From Alphaproteobacteria bacterium (GTDB taxonomy: Bacteria; Pseudomonadota; Alphaproteobacteria; Micropepsales; Micropepsaceae): DNA of 64,000 bases. Both the position numbers and the translations under genes were made by a program. The notes below the pieces were generated by a model. It saw only the letters and a list, made by a program, of their open reading frames with translations, ran no database searches and was not told the DNA's origin. Below, in pieces: positions 30,716 through 40,255 of the stretch. The stretch is from assembly GCA_017308375.1 (NCBI GenBank), contig JAFKEW010000050.1, forward strand, positions 60,305-124,304, written 5' to 3'. Positions within the stretch are counted from its first letter, which is position 1. Every line of letters starts with the position of its first letter.

Positions 30716-31666
30716 TCAATGCCCCTCCGCGAGGAAGCGCTCTGCCTCCAGCGCGGCCATGCAGCCCATCCCGGCGGCCGTCACGGCCTGGCGGAACACC
30801 TTATCCTTTACATCGCCGGCCGCGAACACGCCGGGCACATTGGTGCGGGTGGAATCGGGCGCGGTGCGGATGTAGCCCGCTTCGTCCATATCGACCTGCC
30901 CCTTGAAAATCTCGGTGGCGGGCGAATGGCCGATCGCGATGAAAAGGCCGTCCACCGTCAATTCGCGTGTCGTCCCCGTCTTGCTGTCCCGCAGCACGAT
31001 GGCGGTCACGCCCTTTGGATTGTCCGTACCAAGAACATCTTCGACCACCGTGTTGTAAACCACCTCGATCTTCTTGTTGGCGGCAAGGCGAAGCTGGTTC
31101 GTCTTGTCGGCCCGCAACTCGCCACGGCGATGGATCAGGGTGACGTGATCGGCAAAGTTGGTCAGGAACAATGCTTCCTCGACCGCGGTATTGCCGCCGC
31201 CGACGACGGCGACCCGTTTGCCACGGAAGAAAAAACCGTCACAGGTGGCACAGGCCGAAACGCCAAAGCCTTTATAGGCTTCTTCCGATTTCAGCCCCAG
31301 CCAGTTGGCCTGTGCGCCGGTCGCGATGATCAGCGTCTGCGCCTGATAGCGGGTGCCGGAATCGCCCACCAGTGTGAAAGGGCGCCGTGCCAGGTCGGCG
31401 GCCACGATGGTATCCGATATGATTTTGGTGCCGACGCGTTCGGCCTGGGCCTGCATCTGCTCCATCAGCCATGGGCCCTGAACCGCATCGGCAAAGCCGG
31501 GATAGTTCTCGACCTCGGTGGTGATGGTCAGTTGCCCGCCCGGCTGAATGCCGCCGAACATGACCGGCTCCAGCATGGCGCGGGCGGCATAGATCGCAGC
31601 CGTTGCGCCTGCGGGTCCGCTTCCAAGAATGGCGACTTTCAGGATTTCCGGCCCGGCGTTCGACAT
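30716..31666 (-). CDS. trxB: Thioredoxin reductase
   Basis: This 316-aa FAD enzyme transfers electrons from NADPH to thioredoxin. FAD motif GSGPAG is at 15-20, the redox-active pair Cys139/Cys142 is in CATCDG, the NADPH motif GGGNTA is near 158 and the C-terminal GVFAAGDVKDKVFRQAVTAAGMGCMAA segment is standard. GAGGTAATTCG precedes the ATG. It forms a two-gene unit with the downstream LysR gene and diverges from lrp. Confidence 0.96.
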   Translation of the reverse strand: MSNAGPEILKVAILGSGPAGATAAIYAARAMLEPVMFGGIQPGGQLTITTEVENYPGFADAVQGPWLMEQMQAQAERVGTKIISDTIVAADLARRPFTLVGDSGTRYQAQTLIIATGAQANWLGLKSEEAYKGFGVSACATCDGFFFRGKRVAVVGGGNTAVEEALFLTNFADHVTLIHRRGELRADKTNQLRLAANKKIEVVYNTVVEDVLGTDNPKGVTAIVLRDSKTGTTRELTVDGLFIAIGHSPATEIFKGQVDMDEAGYIRTAPDSTRTNVPGVFAAGDVKDKVFRQAVTAAGMGCMAALEAERFLAEGH

Positions 31667-31974
31667 CGAATTACCTCATGCGGGCACGCAAGGATGGGCG
31701 CGGATTTTGACCGCGCGTCGTGCCCCTCAGCAAAAATCACGGTTGGCTGGTTCTGATATCGGAACCCCGCAACAAAACGTCAAGGGCGGGCAGGGTAACC
31801 AATTTGTGGGCGGAATTCGGTCTGTCCGGCGGCCGCGCCCGGCAGCGGCTGGGCTGCCCGGCGGGTCTTCTATCTAGGCGGGTGACGAAACGAACTTTCG
31901 CCTGTGTGACATTTTATTGCGCATTTTCCGGGCATGACGTATAATTCATCGGGGACACAATCTCAGGTTTCGCC
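31667..31974. other. Divergent regulatory region between trxB and lrp
   Basis: This 308-bp stretch holds no gene. The right part has the lrp promoter (31917-31945). A GC-rich imperfect hairpin lies near 31845-31866 (CCGGCAGC ... GCTGCCCGG). I see no clear trxB promoter consensus reading left. Confidence 0.5.
31917..31945 (+). promoter_or_regulatory. Candidate sigma-70-type promoter of lrp
   Basis: TTGCGC (31917-31922) and a perfect TATAAT (31940-31945) are 17 bp apart. The predicted transcription start is near 31952, about 23 bp before the lrp start codon. Confidence 0.65.
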
Positions 31975-32451
31975 ATGGAACACCACAAACTTGATTCCAT
32001 TGATATGCGAATTCTTGCCGAACTGCAGGCCGATGGCCGGATTACCAATGTCGAACTCTCGCGGCGGGCAAAGATCACGGCGCCGCCCTGCCTGCGCCGG
32101 ATGCGCTCGCTTGAGAAGGCCGGTTATATCCGCGGCTATCATGCCAATCTCGATGCGAGATTGCTGGGATTTGAAGTCTCCGGCTACGTCTTCGTCGGTC
32201 TGTCGAGCCAGGCCGAATCCGATCTGAAGGCGTTCGAGGATCAGGTCCGTCTCTGGCCCGCCGTCCGGGAATGCTACATGCTGTCGGGCGAGGTCGATTT
32301 CCTGCTGAAGGTGGTGGCGAAAGACCTGTCCGCATTCCAGACCTTCATTACCGATGTGCTGACGGCGGCGAAGAATGTGGCGAGTGTCAAAAGCTCGCTC
32401 GTCATCCACGCCACCAAGCGCGAACCGGGTGTGCCGCTCGAAATCCGCTGA
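31975..32451 (+). CDS. Lrp/AsnC family transcriptional regulator
   Basis: This 158-aa regulator has the N-terminal HTH (DSIDMRILAELQADGRITNVELSRRAKITAPPCLRRMRSLEKAGYI) and the C-terminal RAM/AsnC effector domain (about 70-150; VRECYMLSGEVDFLLKVVAKDLSAFQTFI). Such proteins sense amino acids or related metabolites and form octamers. It diverges from trxB-LysR, the arrangement seen in many alphaproteobacteria. A good promoter lies just upstream. Confidence 0.92.
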   Translation: MEHHKLDSIDMRILAELQADGRITNVELSRRAKITAPPCLRRMRSLEKAGYIRGYHANLDARLLGFEVSGYVFVGLSSQAESDLKAFEDQVRLWPAVRECYMLSGEVDFLLKVVAKDLSAFQTFITDVLTAAKNVASVKSSLVIHATKREPGVPLEIR

Positions 32452-32493
32452 GTTACAAGCCGCCGAAACACAGTCTGCGTTTACGGTTTGCGT

Positions 32494-34152
32494 TTAAAGC
32501 GAGATATCGCGCCCCTTCGTTTCCGGCAGCATGAACAATGTCACCAGAAAGCCGATGCCCGCGATGATGACCGGGTACCAAAGTCCGGCATAGAGGTTTC
32601 CTGTTGCCGCGACGATGGCGAACGCCGTCGCCGGTAGAAAGCCGCCGAACCAGCCCACCCCGACATGATAGGGCACCGACAGCGCCGAATAGCGGATGCG
32701 GGTGGGAAACAGCTCCACCAGGGCGGCGGCCTGCGGGCCGTAAAGCGCGGCGGCGGCGATAATGAAGACGAGCAGGATGGCGAGCGCGCCGGGCACGTCG
32801 ATCGCATTCGGTGCCGCGCTGCGCGGATAGCCGGATGCGTCCAGCGCCGCCCGCAGCGTGGCGGCAAAATGGGCCTTCTGCACGGCAAGTTCGGCGGGCG
32901 CCATATGCCGCCCATCCACACTTTGCACGGGAAGATTTCCGATCTGGGCAATGGCAAGCGTGCCGGCCGGTGCCGCCTCGTTGCGATAGGGGATGCCGGC
33001 ACTGGTCAGCGCGCTGCGTGCAATGTCGCAGGATGATTTGAATTCGCTCCGCCCGATCAGGTCGAACTGGAAGGAACAGTCGGCCGGATCGGCGATCACC
33101 ACGGCCGGCGCCGTCGCCGCGGCCGAGGCAAGGCCCGGATTGACCGCCTGCGTCAGCATGTGGAAACCGGGAAAAAAGCTGACTGCGGCAAGCCCCAGTC
33201 CGAACAGCATGACCGGCTTGCGCCCGACGCGATCGGAAATCACCGCGAATGCCATGTGCAGCGGCGCCGATATCAGCGTGATGATCAGGATCAGAAGATT
33301 GACGGTGGATGGCTCCACCTTCACCACGCGCTCAAGAAAAAACTGCGTGTAGAATTGTGCCGTGTACCAGACCACGCCTTGCCCCATCAGCAGGGCGAAC
33401 AGGACGATCAGCACCACACGCAAATTGGACCAGCGGAAAAAGGCTTCCGACAAAGGCGCTTTCGCCAGGCGGCCTTCCTCGCGGATTTTGCGGAACAGCG
33501 GCGATTCCCCGAGCTTCAGGCGAATCCACAACGAAACGGCCAGCAGCAGGGCGGAAAAGAGGAACGGTATCCGCCATCCCCAGGCCGCGAAGGCGTCTTC
33601 GCCCATGATCTCGCGTGTGGTCAGGATGACGGCCAGTGCGAGAAACAGGCCAAGCGATGCGGCGGCCTGAATCCACCCCGTCGCCTGGCCGCGTTTGCCG
33701 GGCGCCGCATGTTCGGCCACATAGATCGCGGCCCCGCCATATTCGCCGCCGATGGCGAAGCCCTGCAGCACGCGGATGGCGACAAGCAGCGATGGCGCCA
33801 ATATGCCGATCTGCGCATAGTCCGGCAGAAAGCCGACAGCGACCGTGGCCAGGCCCATGATCGTGATGGTGAACAGAAAGGCGCGCTTGCGGCCCTGGCG
33901 GTCGCCGAAATGGCCGAACACGATAGCGCCGAACGGGCGGACGAAAAATCCGGCTGCAAATGTCAGAAGCGCGAAAATGTAACCTTGCACATCGCCCGCG
34001 CTGGAGAAGAAGTGCTTCGCGATGATGGCGGCGAGTGAGCCGAAAATGAAAAAGTCATACCATTCGAAGACGGTCCCGGCGGCAGAGGCAGCCAATACCA
34101 GCCCCATGCGCCGTTCCTGCGCGGGATTATCCGCGCCTTCTGCCACAGCCAT
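32494..34152 (-). CDS. MFS transporter of the metabolite:H+ symporter type, with large periplasmic insertion
   Basis: This 552-aa inner-membrane transporter opens like the ProP/KgtP/ShiA group (GTVFEWYDFFIFGSLAA; FVRPFGAIVFGHFGDRQGRKRAF). Between about residues 330 and 440, where other members have a short loop, there is a soluble insertion of about 100 residues with two cysteines (ADCSF and SSCDIA) that could form a disulfide. The last helices (YGPQAAALVELFPTRIRYSALSVPYHVGVG) are typical. GGAGGGG precedes the ATG. Substrates in the group are organic acids or osmolytes; which applies is unknown. Confidence 0.9.
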   Translation of the reverse strand: MAVAEGADNPAQERRMGLVLAASAAGTVFEWYDFFIFGSLAAIIAKHFFSSAGDVQGYIFALLTFAAGFFVRPFGAIVFGHFGDRQGRKRAFLFTITIMGLATVAVGFLPDYAQIGILAPSLLVAIRVLQGFAIGGEYGGAAIYVAEHAAPGKRGQATGWIQAAASLGLFLALAVILTTREIMGEDAFAAWGWRIPFLFSALLLAVSLWIRLKLGESPLFRKIREEGRLAKAPLSEAFFRWSNLRVVLIVLFALLMGQGVVWYTAQFYTQFFLERVVKVEPSTVNLLILIITLISAPLHMAFAVISDRVGRKPVMLFGLGLAAVSFFPGFHMLTQAVNPGLASAAATAPAVVIADPADCSFQFDLIGRSEFKSSCDIARSALTSAGIPYRNEAAPAGTLAIAQIGNLPVQSVDGRHMAPAELAVQKAHFAATLRAALDASGYPRSAAPNAIDVPGALAILLVFIIAAAALYGPQAAALVELFPTRIRYSALSVPYHVGVGWFGGFLPATAFAIVAATGNLYAGLWYPVIIAGIGFLVTLFMLPETKGRDISL

Positions 34153-34211
34153 GCACGTCCCCTCCGTTTCATCGGTTTTATCCGGCGAATCGCGAGCACG
34201 CTAGGGTGGGA

Positions 34212-34778
34212 TCAGGCAGCGCCTTTGAGCCGTTTGGCCCGCGGCACCAGTTTGCCGCCATTGGCCTTGGCGATCTGGCGGGCAAGAAGAACGTCCGGCC
34301 GGTCGAAAACAAAGGCGTTCATGATGACGTTGACGGTTTCGCCGTCATCGGAAAGCGGGAAGAACAGCGATTCATAAGCCTCGAAGCCGCGCGCCAATGT
34401 GTTGGGCGCGCCGCTGGCATAGATCACCTTGCGATTGCGTGCGGTCGCACTGAAAAGTTGCAGGACGGTGCTCTGCACCGCGCTTCCCCAGCGTGCGAAG
34501 GCCTGTGAAACGGTTTGGCCGGTCGATTCCGCCAGAAAATATTCGGTGACGAGGGTCCCGATCAGCCGGTAGCGGAAATCCCGCCCGCCCGGCAGCACAT
34601 CGACCAGGTTGACCCAGCCCAGATGCTCCTTCAATTCGTTCGGCCGGATATCCTTGCGCGCCGGCATCGGCCGCGCGCCGCGCTTTGCATTCCAGTAGTC
34701 GAGCAGAACCGCAAGCGTCGGGTTCGCAAGGTGTGCGGGATCAACCGTGATATCGACGCCGGGTGGAAGTTGGTTCAT
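34212..34778 (-). CDS. PAS-domain protein (PAS_5-like)
   Basis: This 188-aa soluble protein matches the stand-alone alphaproteobacterial PAS_5 pattern: NPTLAVLLDYWNAKRGARPMPARKDIRP, NLVDVLPGGRDFRYRLIGT, and FFPLSDDGETVNVIMNAFVFDR. There is no output domain. It probably senses a small ligand and acts through protein contact, but no function is established. It lies between the MFS and APC transporter genes on the same strand; the distance (about 60-100 bp) leaves co-transcription open. Confidence 0.8.
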   Translation of the reverse strand: MNQLPPGVDITVDPAHLANPTLAVLLDYWNAKRGARPMPARKDIRPNELKEHLGWVNLVDVLPGGRDFRYRLIGTLVTEYFLAESTGQTVSQAFARWGSAVQSTVLQLFSATARNRKVIYASGAPNTLARGFEAYESLFFPLSDDGETVNVIMNAFVFDRPDVLLARQIAKANGGKLVPRAKRLKGAA

Positions 34779-34877
34779 CTCTTGGCGGTCCCCCAGATCC
34801 GTCAGAATCGGCAGATCGTAGAGACCACGGAGTTAATGAGGTGTTAGGGCGGCAAGAAATTGGCACGCGTTCTGTCA

Positions 34878-36299
34878 TCAAATACCCGGTTGCTGGCCGG
34901 CAAGATTGCTTTTTCGGGAACTGTACAAGAGGTAAATGCAAAATCCGAACACGTTCCAACTTAGGAACCAGATCTGGGTTATCGCCGGCAGATTCCAGAA
35001 CAGGTAGAGACAGCCGCCGATGGCAAGCGGCCCAACCAGCCACCACAGCGGTGTGCGAAACGCGCGTGTTCGCGCAGGCTCGCGCAGGCGCAGAACCATC
35101 ATGCAGGTCGCCACTGCGATAAAGGCGCAAAGTGTGCCCGCATTGGCCAGCTCCGCGATTTCCTTGAGCGGTGCGATGCCGGCGATGATCGCGGCCCAGA
35201 TGCCGGTGATGGCCGTCATCAACAAGGGCGTACCGGTGCGCGGACTGACCCGCGCCAGGGCGCGCGGCAGAAGGCCGTCACGCGCCATCACGAAGAAGAT
35301 GCGGCTCTGGCCATACATGAACACCATGATGACGCTGGGCAGCGCGACGATGGCCGCGGCACCGACAAGGGTTGCCGCCAGCGGATGGTTGAGGCCGCGC
35401 AGGATGAAGGCCAGCGGCTCGGCACTGTTGGCCAGCGCGCCGGCGGGAAGGGCGCCGATCGCCGCCGCCGCGACCAGCATATAGATCAGCGTGCACAGCA
35501 CCATGGAGCCGACGATACCGATGGAAAGATCGCGGCCCGGATTTTTGGTTTCCTCGGCGGCGGTGGAGATCGTGTCGAAGCCGTAAAAGGCAAAGAAGAT
35601 CAGCGATGCGGCGGGCACAATGCCGAGTTTTGCGCCATCCGCGCTCAGTTGAAAAAATCCGTAAGGCGCGAACGGGCTGAAATGGCCGGCATCGAAGGCC
35701 GGTAGCGCCAGCGCGACAAACGCGGCCAGCGCAATCAGCTTGATCGCGACCAGAAAAAGATTCACCACCGCACTTTCACGCGTGCCCACGGCAAGAAGCC
35801 CCGCAACCGCAAACGAAATCAGGACCGCGGGCAGGTTGACGATTCCGCCTGCCTGTGGCCCCGCCAGCAATGCGTGCGGCACACCGGCATGCCAGGCGTT
35901 CAGAACGCCGGTTACATAAGCGGCCCAGCCGACCGATACGGCAGCGCAGACCACGGTGTATTCCAGAATCAGGCTCCACCCCACGACCCAGGCGACCGCC
36001 TCTCCGATCACGGCATAGCTATAGGTATAGGCGCTGCCCGCCACCGGCATCATGGTCGCCATTTCGGCATAGGCCAGTGCTGCGCAGGCACACACCGCGC
36101 CCGCCAGCGCGAAGGACAGAATCACCGCAGGCCCCGCCAGACCGGCGCCGATGCCGGTCAGCGTATAGATGCCCGTGCCGACAATGGCGCCGACGCCAAG
36201 CGCGACCAGATGCGGCCAGCCCAATGTTTTGCGCAAGCGCTGTTCGCCCGGCAGACTTGCGAGGGTGTCGAGCGATTTGCGCCGGTTCCAGAATGCCAT
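34878..36299 (-). CDS. APC-family amino acid permease
   Basis: This 473-aa polytopic membrane protein has about 12-14 helices. The start of helix 1 (HLVALGVGAIVGTGIYTLTGIGAGLAGPAVILSF) carries the unwound GxGI(G/T) substrate segment, and AGSAYTYSYAVIGE and the GFDTISTAAEETKNPGRDL motif of cationic/neutral amino acid transporters follow. AAGGGGG precedes the ATG at 36299; the open frame continues upstream only as antisense of the CoA-transferase gene. The amino acid carried cannot be predicted. Confidence 0.92.
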   Translation of the reverse strand: MAFWNRRKSLDTLASLPGEQRLRKTLGWPHLVALGVGAIVGTGIYTLTGIGAGLAGPAVILSFALAGAVCACAALAYAEMATMMPVAGSAYTYSYAVIGEAVAWVVGWSLILEYTVVCAAVSVGWAAYVTGVLNAWHAGVPHALLAGPQAGGIVNLPAVLISFAVAGLLAVGTRESAVVNLFLVAIKLIALAAFVALALPAFDAGHFSPFAPYGFFQLSADGAKLGIVPAASLIFFAFYGFDTISTAAEETKNPGRDLSIGIVGSMVLCTLIYMLVAAAAIGALPAGALANSAEPLAFILRGLNHPLAATLVGAAAIVALPSVIMVFMYGQSRIFFVMARDGLLPRALARVSPRTGTPLLMTAITGIWAAIIAGIAPLKEIAELANAGTLCAFIAVATCMMVLRLREPARTRAFRTPLWWLVGPLAIGGCLYLFWNLPAITQIWFLSWNVFGFCIYLLYSSRKSNLAGQQPGI

Positions 36300-36428
36300 G
36301 CGATGCCCCCTTCGCCCGCTATGGCGCATTTGGCATGGCGGTGCGGGCCGGGGCAATATGGCGGGCGGTTGCTGTGGGGCGCGCCGCTTTGGTCTGCGGC
36401 ACCGGATGAAGGGGACAACGCGAATATC

Positions 36429-38264
36429 ATGCAAACGCACACCAGCGCGGACACCATCGCGGATGCCATTCTGCGCACCGTCGGCAAGAAGATCGTGCTG
36501 GGCTTGCCGCTCGGCCTTGGCAAGGCGCCGCATATCGCCAATGCGCTTTATGCCCGCGCGAAAGCCGACCCGTCGATCCGGCTGACGATCTTCACGGCGC
36601 TGACACTTGAGAAACCGCGCTACAAAACGCTTCTGGAGCAGCGGTTCCTGGGCCCGGTGATCGACCGGCTGTTCGGCGCCTATCCCGAATTCGCGTATGT
36701 CCGTCCGCTGCGGCAGGGCACATTGCCGCCCAATATCGAGATCAACGAGTTCTTTTTTCTCGCCGGTCAGTGGCTCAACGTCCCTCACGCCCAGCAGAGT
36801 TATATTTCGGCGAATTATACCCACGCCACCCGCTTTCTGCTGGAACGCGGGATGAATGTGATCGCCCAGTTGGTGGCAAAGCGTGAGGATGCGGGCGGCC
36901 CGCATTTCAGCCTCTCGGGCAATACGGATCTGACGCTGGATGCGCTGAAGGCGAGGGCGGAGGCCCGTGCGGATTTCATCATGGTGGGGCAGGTGAATTC
37001 CGAACTCCCTTTCATGCCGGGGGAGGCCGTGGTGGGGCCGGATGCCTTCGCCCATATGCTGGATGATCCATCTACGGATTTTCCCCTGTTCGCACCGCCG
37101 AGCGAACCGGTCAGCCTGACCGAATACGCCACCGGCCTTCATGCCGCGGCGCTGATCGAGGATGGCGGAACGCTGCAACTGGGCATCGGCCGTCAGGGCG
37201 ATGCCGCCGCACAGGCGCTGATCCTGCGCAAGCATGAGAATGCCGCTTTCAACGAAGCCCTGGCGCAATTGGTGCCCGGCCGCGCCCCGTCCGGCCCCAT
37301 CGCGCAGGGGCTTCACGGCGTCAGTGAAATGTTCGCGATGCCGCTTCTTGGGCTGATCGAACGTGGTGTGCTGGCGCGTGCGGTGGATGGCATTCTGCTG
37401 CACGCCGCGTTCTTTCTGGGGCCCAAGGCGTTTTACAAGGCCTTGCGCGAGATGCCGCCGGATGCGCTCGCCCGCATCCACATGGCGCCGGTCTCGTTCA
37501 CCAACCAGCTTTATGGTGACGAAGCGGCCAAACAGGCGGCGCGCGTCAAAGCCCGCTTCATCAACAGCACCATGATGGCGACGTTGCTGGGCGCCGCGGT
37601 GTCGGATGGGTTCGAGGACGGCCGCGTGGTCAGCGGTGTTGGCGGCCAGTATGATTTCGTCGCGCAAGCCTTTGCCTTGCCCGATGCGCGGTCGATCCTG
37701 ACTTTGAAGGCGGCGCGCGGCGCGGGCAAGACGGCGCAATCCAACATCCGCTTCAGTTACGGCCATGAAACCGTGCCCCGTCATCTGCGGGATGTCTTCG
37801 TCACCGAATATGGCGTGGCCGATCTGCGCGGCAAGACAGATGCGGAATGCGTCGCGGCCATGCTGGCGATTGCGGATTCGCGCTTTCAGGACGATTTGCT
37901 GCGGCAGGCGAAGGAGTCGGGAAAGATCGCGCAGGCTTACGAAATTCCGGCGGACCGCCGTGAAAACACACCGGAACGGATTGCCCGTGCCCTGGCGCCG
38001 CTGCGGGAAAAGGGGCTTCTGCCCGCATTTCCATTCGGGTCGGATTTCGATGAAACGGAACAGGCTCTGCTGCCGGTACTCGGCCGGTTAAATGCCGCGT
38101 CGGCATCGAAGCGGAAAATTCTCACATTGGCGGCCCGCGGTGTTCTTTCCACGCCGGATGCGGCGGTCAAACGGGCGCTTGACCGGCTGTCGCTGGCGCA
38201 CCCGTCCGGCCTTTCGGAACGGATATCACAGTTTCTTGTACGCGGCGCGATGGCAAAGCGGTGA
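36429..38264 (+). CDS. Acetyl-CoA hydrolase/transferase family protein
   Basis: This 611-aa protein is longer than the usual 430-500 aa of 4-hydroxybutyrate CoA-transferases and Ach1 enzymes. It has the family's GLPLGLGKAPHIANAL start, LQLGIGRQGDAAAQAL, SGVGGQYDFVAQAF and, near residue 460, VTEYGVADLRGKT, whose Glu is the expected CoA-thioester-forming residue. It should move CoA between carboxylic acids or hydrolyse acyl-CoA. The gene is divergent from the amino acid permease and is followed by an exported methyltransferase-like gene. Confidence 0.85.
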   Translation: MQTHTSADTIADAILRTVGKKIVLGLPLGLGKAPHIANALYARAKADPSIRLTIFTALTLEKPRYKTLLEQRFLGPVIDRLFGAYPEFAYVRPLRQGTLPPNIEINEFFFLAGQWLNVPHAQQSYISANYTHATRFLLERGMNVIAQLVAKREDAGGPHFSLSGNTDLTLDALKARAEARADFIMVGQVNSELPFMPGEAVVGPDAFAHMLDDPSTDFPLFAPPSEPVSLTEYATGLHAAALIEDGGTLQLGIGRQGDAAAQALILRKHENAAFNEALAQLVPGRAPSGPIAQGLHGVSEMFAMPLLGLIERGVLARAVDGILLHAAFFLGPKAFYKALREMPPDALARIHMAPVSFTNQLYGDEAAKQAARVKARFINSTMMATLLGAAVSDGFEDGRVVSGVGGQYDFVAQAFALPDARSILTLKAARGAGKTAQSNIRFSYGHETVPRHLRDVFVTEYGVADLRGKTDAECVAAMLAIADSRFQDDLLRQAKESGKIAQAYEIPADRRENTPERIARALAPLREKGLLPAFPFGSDFDETEQALLPVLGRLNAASASKRKILTLAARGVLSTPDAAVKRALDRLSLAHPSGLSERISQFLVRGAMAKR

Positions 38265-38332
38265 CGGCGCTGGCCTTGCGCGGTAGCATGGCCGCCTCGC
38301 CGACGATTTCGCGAAAGAAATGGGAGGATTCG

Positions 38333-39094
38333 ATGAAGCCAATCTGGTTGATGGCGCTTGGCGGCGCTCTCATGTGGGCCAATGCGGCCTGTGCCGCGGA
38401 TGCGGCCCCTGTTCCCGATTATATCCAGGCGGCAGTTGCCAACCCTGATCGCCCCGCTGCGGATAAGGAGCATGATGCCGCGCGCAAGCCGGCGGCCATG
38501 CTTGTCTTTGCCGGGATCAAACCGGGCGACAAGGTGGTCGATTTGATTCCGGGCAGCGGCTATTTCACCAAAATCTTCAGCAAGGCGGTGGGCCCGACGG
38601 GCCATGTTTATGCGTTCATACCGTCCGAGCTGGATGCGATGATGGCCAAACACGGGCACAGCCTGCCGAAAGCCGACCCGAAATATCCCAACGTCACATA
38701 TCTTCATATGCCGGTCGGAAAACTCACCACGCCGGAGCCGGTGGATGTGGTCTGGACCTCACAGAACTATCACGACCTGCACGACAAATTCTTTGGCCCG
38801 GCCAATCTGGCGGACGTCAACAAGGCGATTTTCAACGCGCTGAAGCCGGGCGGCATCTATATCGTGCTGGATCATTCCGCACCGGCCGGTTCCGGGCTCA
38901 GCGATACCGAAACGCTGCATCGTATCGATGAAGCGGTGGTGAAGTCGGAAGTAACAGCCGCGGGTTTCGTTCTCGATGGCGAAAGCAACGCCTTGCGCAA
39001 CAAGAACGATCCCCGCACCGCGAAAGTGTTCGATCCGTCCATTCGCGGGCACACCGATCAATTCATCCTGAAATTCCGCAAGCCCGCGAAGTAA
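38333..39094 (+). CDS. Exported methyltransferase-fold protein
   Basis: This 253-aa protein has a clear signal peptide (MKPIWLMALGGALMWANAACA, cut near residue 21) ahead of a Rossmann-like methyltransferase fold: VVDLIPGSGYFTKIFSKAV as motif I, VDVVWTSQNYHDLHD as motif IV and FNALKPGGIYIVLDHSA as motif VI. It resembles the predicted methyltransferase group COG4798. Motif I has P-G-S-G instead of the usual acidic GxGxG start, and there is no known SAM pool in the periplasm, so catalysis is doubtful. GGGAGG precedes the ATG at 38333. Confidence 0.8.
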   Translation: MKPIWLMALGGALMWANAACAADAAPVPDYIQAAVANPDRPAADKEHDAARKPAAMLVFAGIKPGDKVVDLIPGSGYFTKIFSKAVGPTGHVYAFIPSELDAMMAKHGHSLPKADPKYPNVTYLHMPVGKLTTPEPVDVVWTSQNYHDLHDKFFGPANLADVNKAIFNALKPGGIYIVLDHSAPAGSGLSDTETLHRIDEAVVKSEVTAAGFVLDGESNALRNKNDPRTAKVFDPSIRGHTDQFILKFRKPAK

Positions 39095-39118
39095 GCGGCC
39101 CCGGAAAGGAAGCGAACC

Positions 39119-40123
39119 TCAGTACGTCACGCAGATTTTGCCGAAATGTGCCCCCGCCTTCATGTGTTCGAGGGCGGCGGGCACTTCGGCAAATGGAAAG
39201 GCGCGGTCCACCACCGGCTTCAGTTTCCATTGCGCGATGCTGGCCGCCATGCCGGCGAACTGCTCCCGGCTTCCGACCGTGATGCCCAGAAGGCGCAAAT
39301 TCTTGCTGAACAGAAGCGGGATCGCGATCGTATCGGTAAACCCGCTCAGCACGCCGATGATCACGATGCTGCCGCCGACCCGCGCCGCCGTCAGCGATTG
39401 CGTCAGGGTTTTTTCGCCACCCACTTCCACCACCACGTCGACACCGCGGCCACCCGTCAGTTTCAGGGCTTCTTTCCCCCACTCGGGCGTGGTGCGGTAA
39501 TTGATGGTGAAATCGGCGCCCAGCGCTTTCGCCCGCGCCAGCTTTTCGTCGCTGCTGGAGGTGGCGATCACCTTTGCCCCGCGTGCCTTGGCGAATTGCA
39601 GGGCGAAGATCGAAACCCCGCCGGTGCCTTGCACCAGAATAATATCGCCGGGGCCGACCGGCGCCTCGATCGCCACGGCGCGCCACGCCGTCAACCCGGC
39701 ACAGGGAAGGGTGGCCGCTTCCTCGAACGAGAGATGATCGGGAAACGGGATCACGCCATCGGCGGCCAGCAGCATATGCTCCTGCAACACGCCGGGGACC
39801 GATCCGCCCAGTGCCGCGTTGCGCGATTCGGCCGTGATCGGCCCCTTCAGCCAGCTTTGAAAGAACAGGGGGCAAACCTTGTCACCGGCCTTGATGCCGC
39901 TGACACCATCCCCCACCGCTTCCACGACACCCGCACCGTCCGAAAACGGGATCAGCGGCAGGCTGGCGCCGCCCATGCCCATCACGGTTAAAAGGTCGCG
40001 GTAGTTCAGGGACGCCGCTTTCATGCCGACGACGATCTGCCCTTTGCCCGGCTGCGGCGCGGGTTTGTCCGCAAGTTTGAGATTCTCGATCCCGAATGCC
40101 TTTTCCTGTTCCCAGACACGCAT
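39119..40123 (-). CDS. Zinc-type MDR oxidoreductase (quinone oxidoreductase-like)
   Basis: This 334-aa NAD(P)H-dependent dehydrogenase of the medium-chain family has SFEEAATLPCAGLTAWRAV, the nucleotide-binding GTGGVSIFALQFAKARGAKVIATSSSDEKL and VDVVVEVGGEKTLTQSL. The structural four-cysteine zinc lobe of alcohol dehydrogenases is missing, which places it with quinone oxidoreductase/enoyl reductase-like members. GGGAGGTAAAAAT precedes the ATG. It stands alone, convergent with the methyltransferase-like gene. Substrate unknown. Confidence 0.88.
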   Translation of the reverse strand: MRVWEQEKAFGIENLKLADKPAPQPGKGQIVVGMKAASLNYRDLLTVMGMGGASLPLIPFSDGAGVVEAVGDGVSGIKAGDKVCPLFFQSWLKGPITAESRNAALGGSVPGVLQEHMLLAADGVIPFPDHLSFEEAATLPCAGLTAWRAVAIEAPVGPGDIILVQGTGGVSIFALQFAKARGAKVIATSSSDEKLARAKALGADFTINYRTTPEWGKEALKLTGGRGVDVVVEVGGEKTLTQSLTAARVGGSIVIIGVLSGFTDTIAIPLLFSKNLRLLGITVGSREQFAGMAASIAQWKLKPVVDRAFPFAEVPAALEHMKAGAHFGKICVTY

Positions 40124-40255
40124 ATTTTTACCTCCCGGTTTGTTCTGCGTTCAGTTTAGGAGGGCGCCTCGGGAATTGCACGGGCTTGCGCGATGCGGCC
40201 CGGCGCGCCATGAACGGGTTGCGCCACCTCTTGCGCGCACTTTTAACAGGTTTTC

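Noticed and set aside
35874..36428. N-terminal extension of the CoA transferase to 796 residues
   Set aside because: The added part is antisense to the amino acid permease and its translation does not look like protein; the ATG at 36429 begins the recognisable family sequence.
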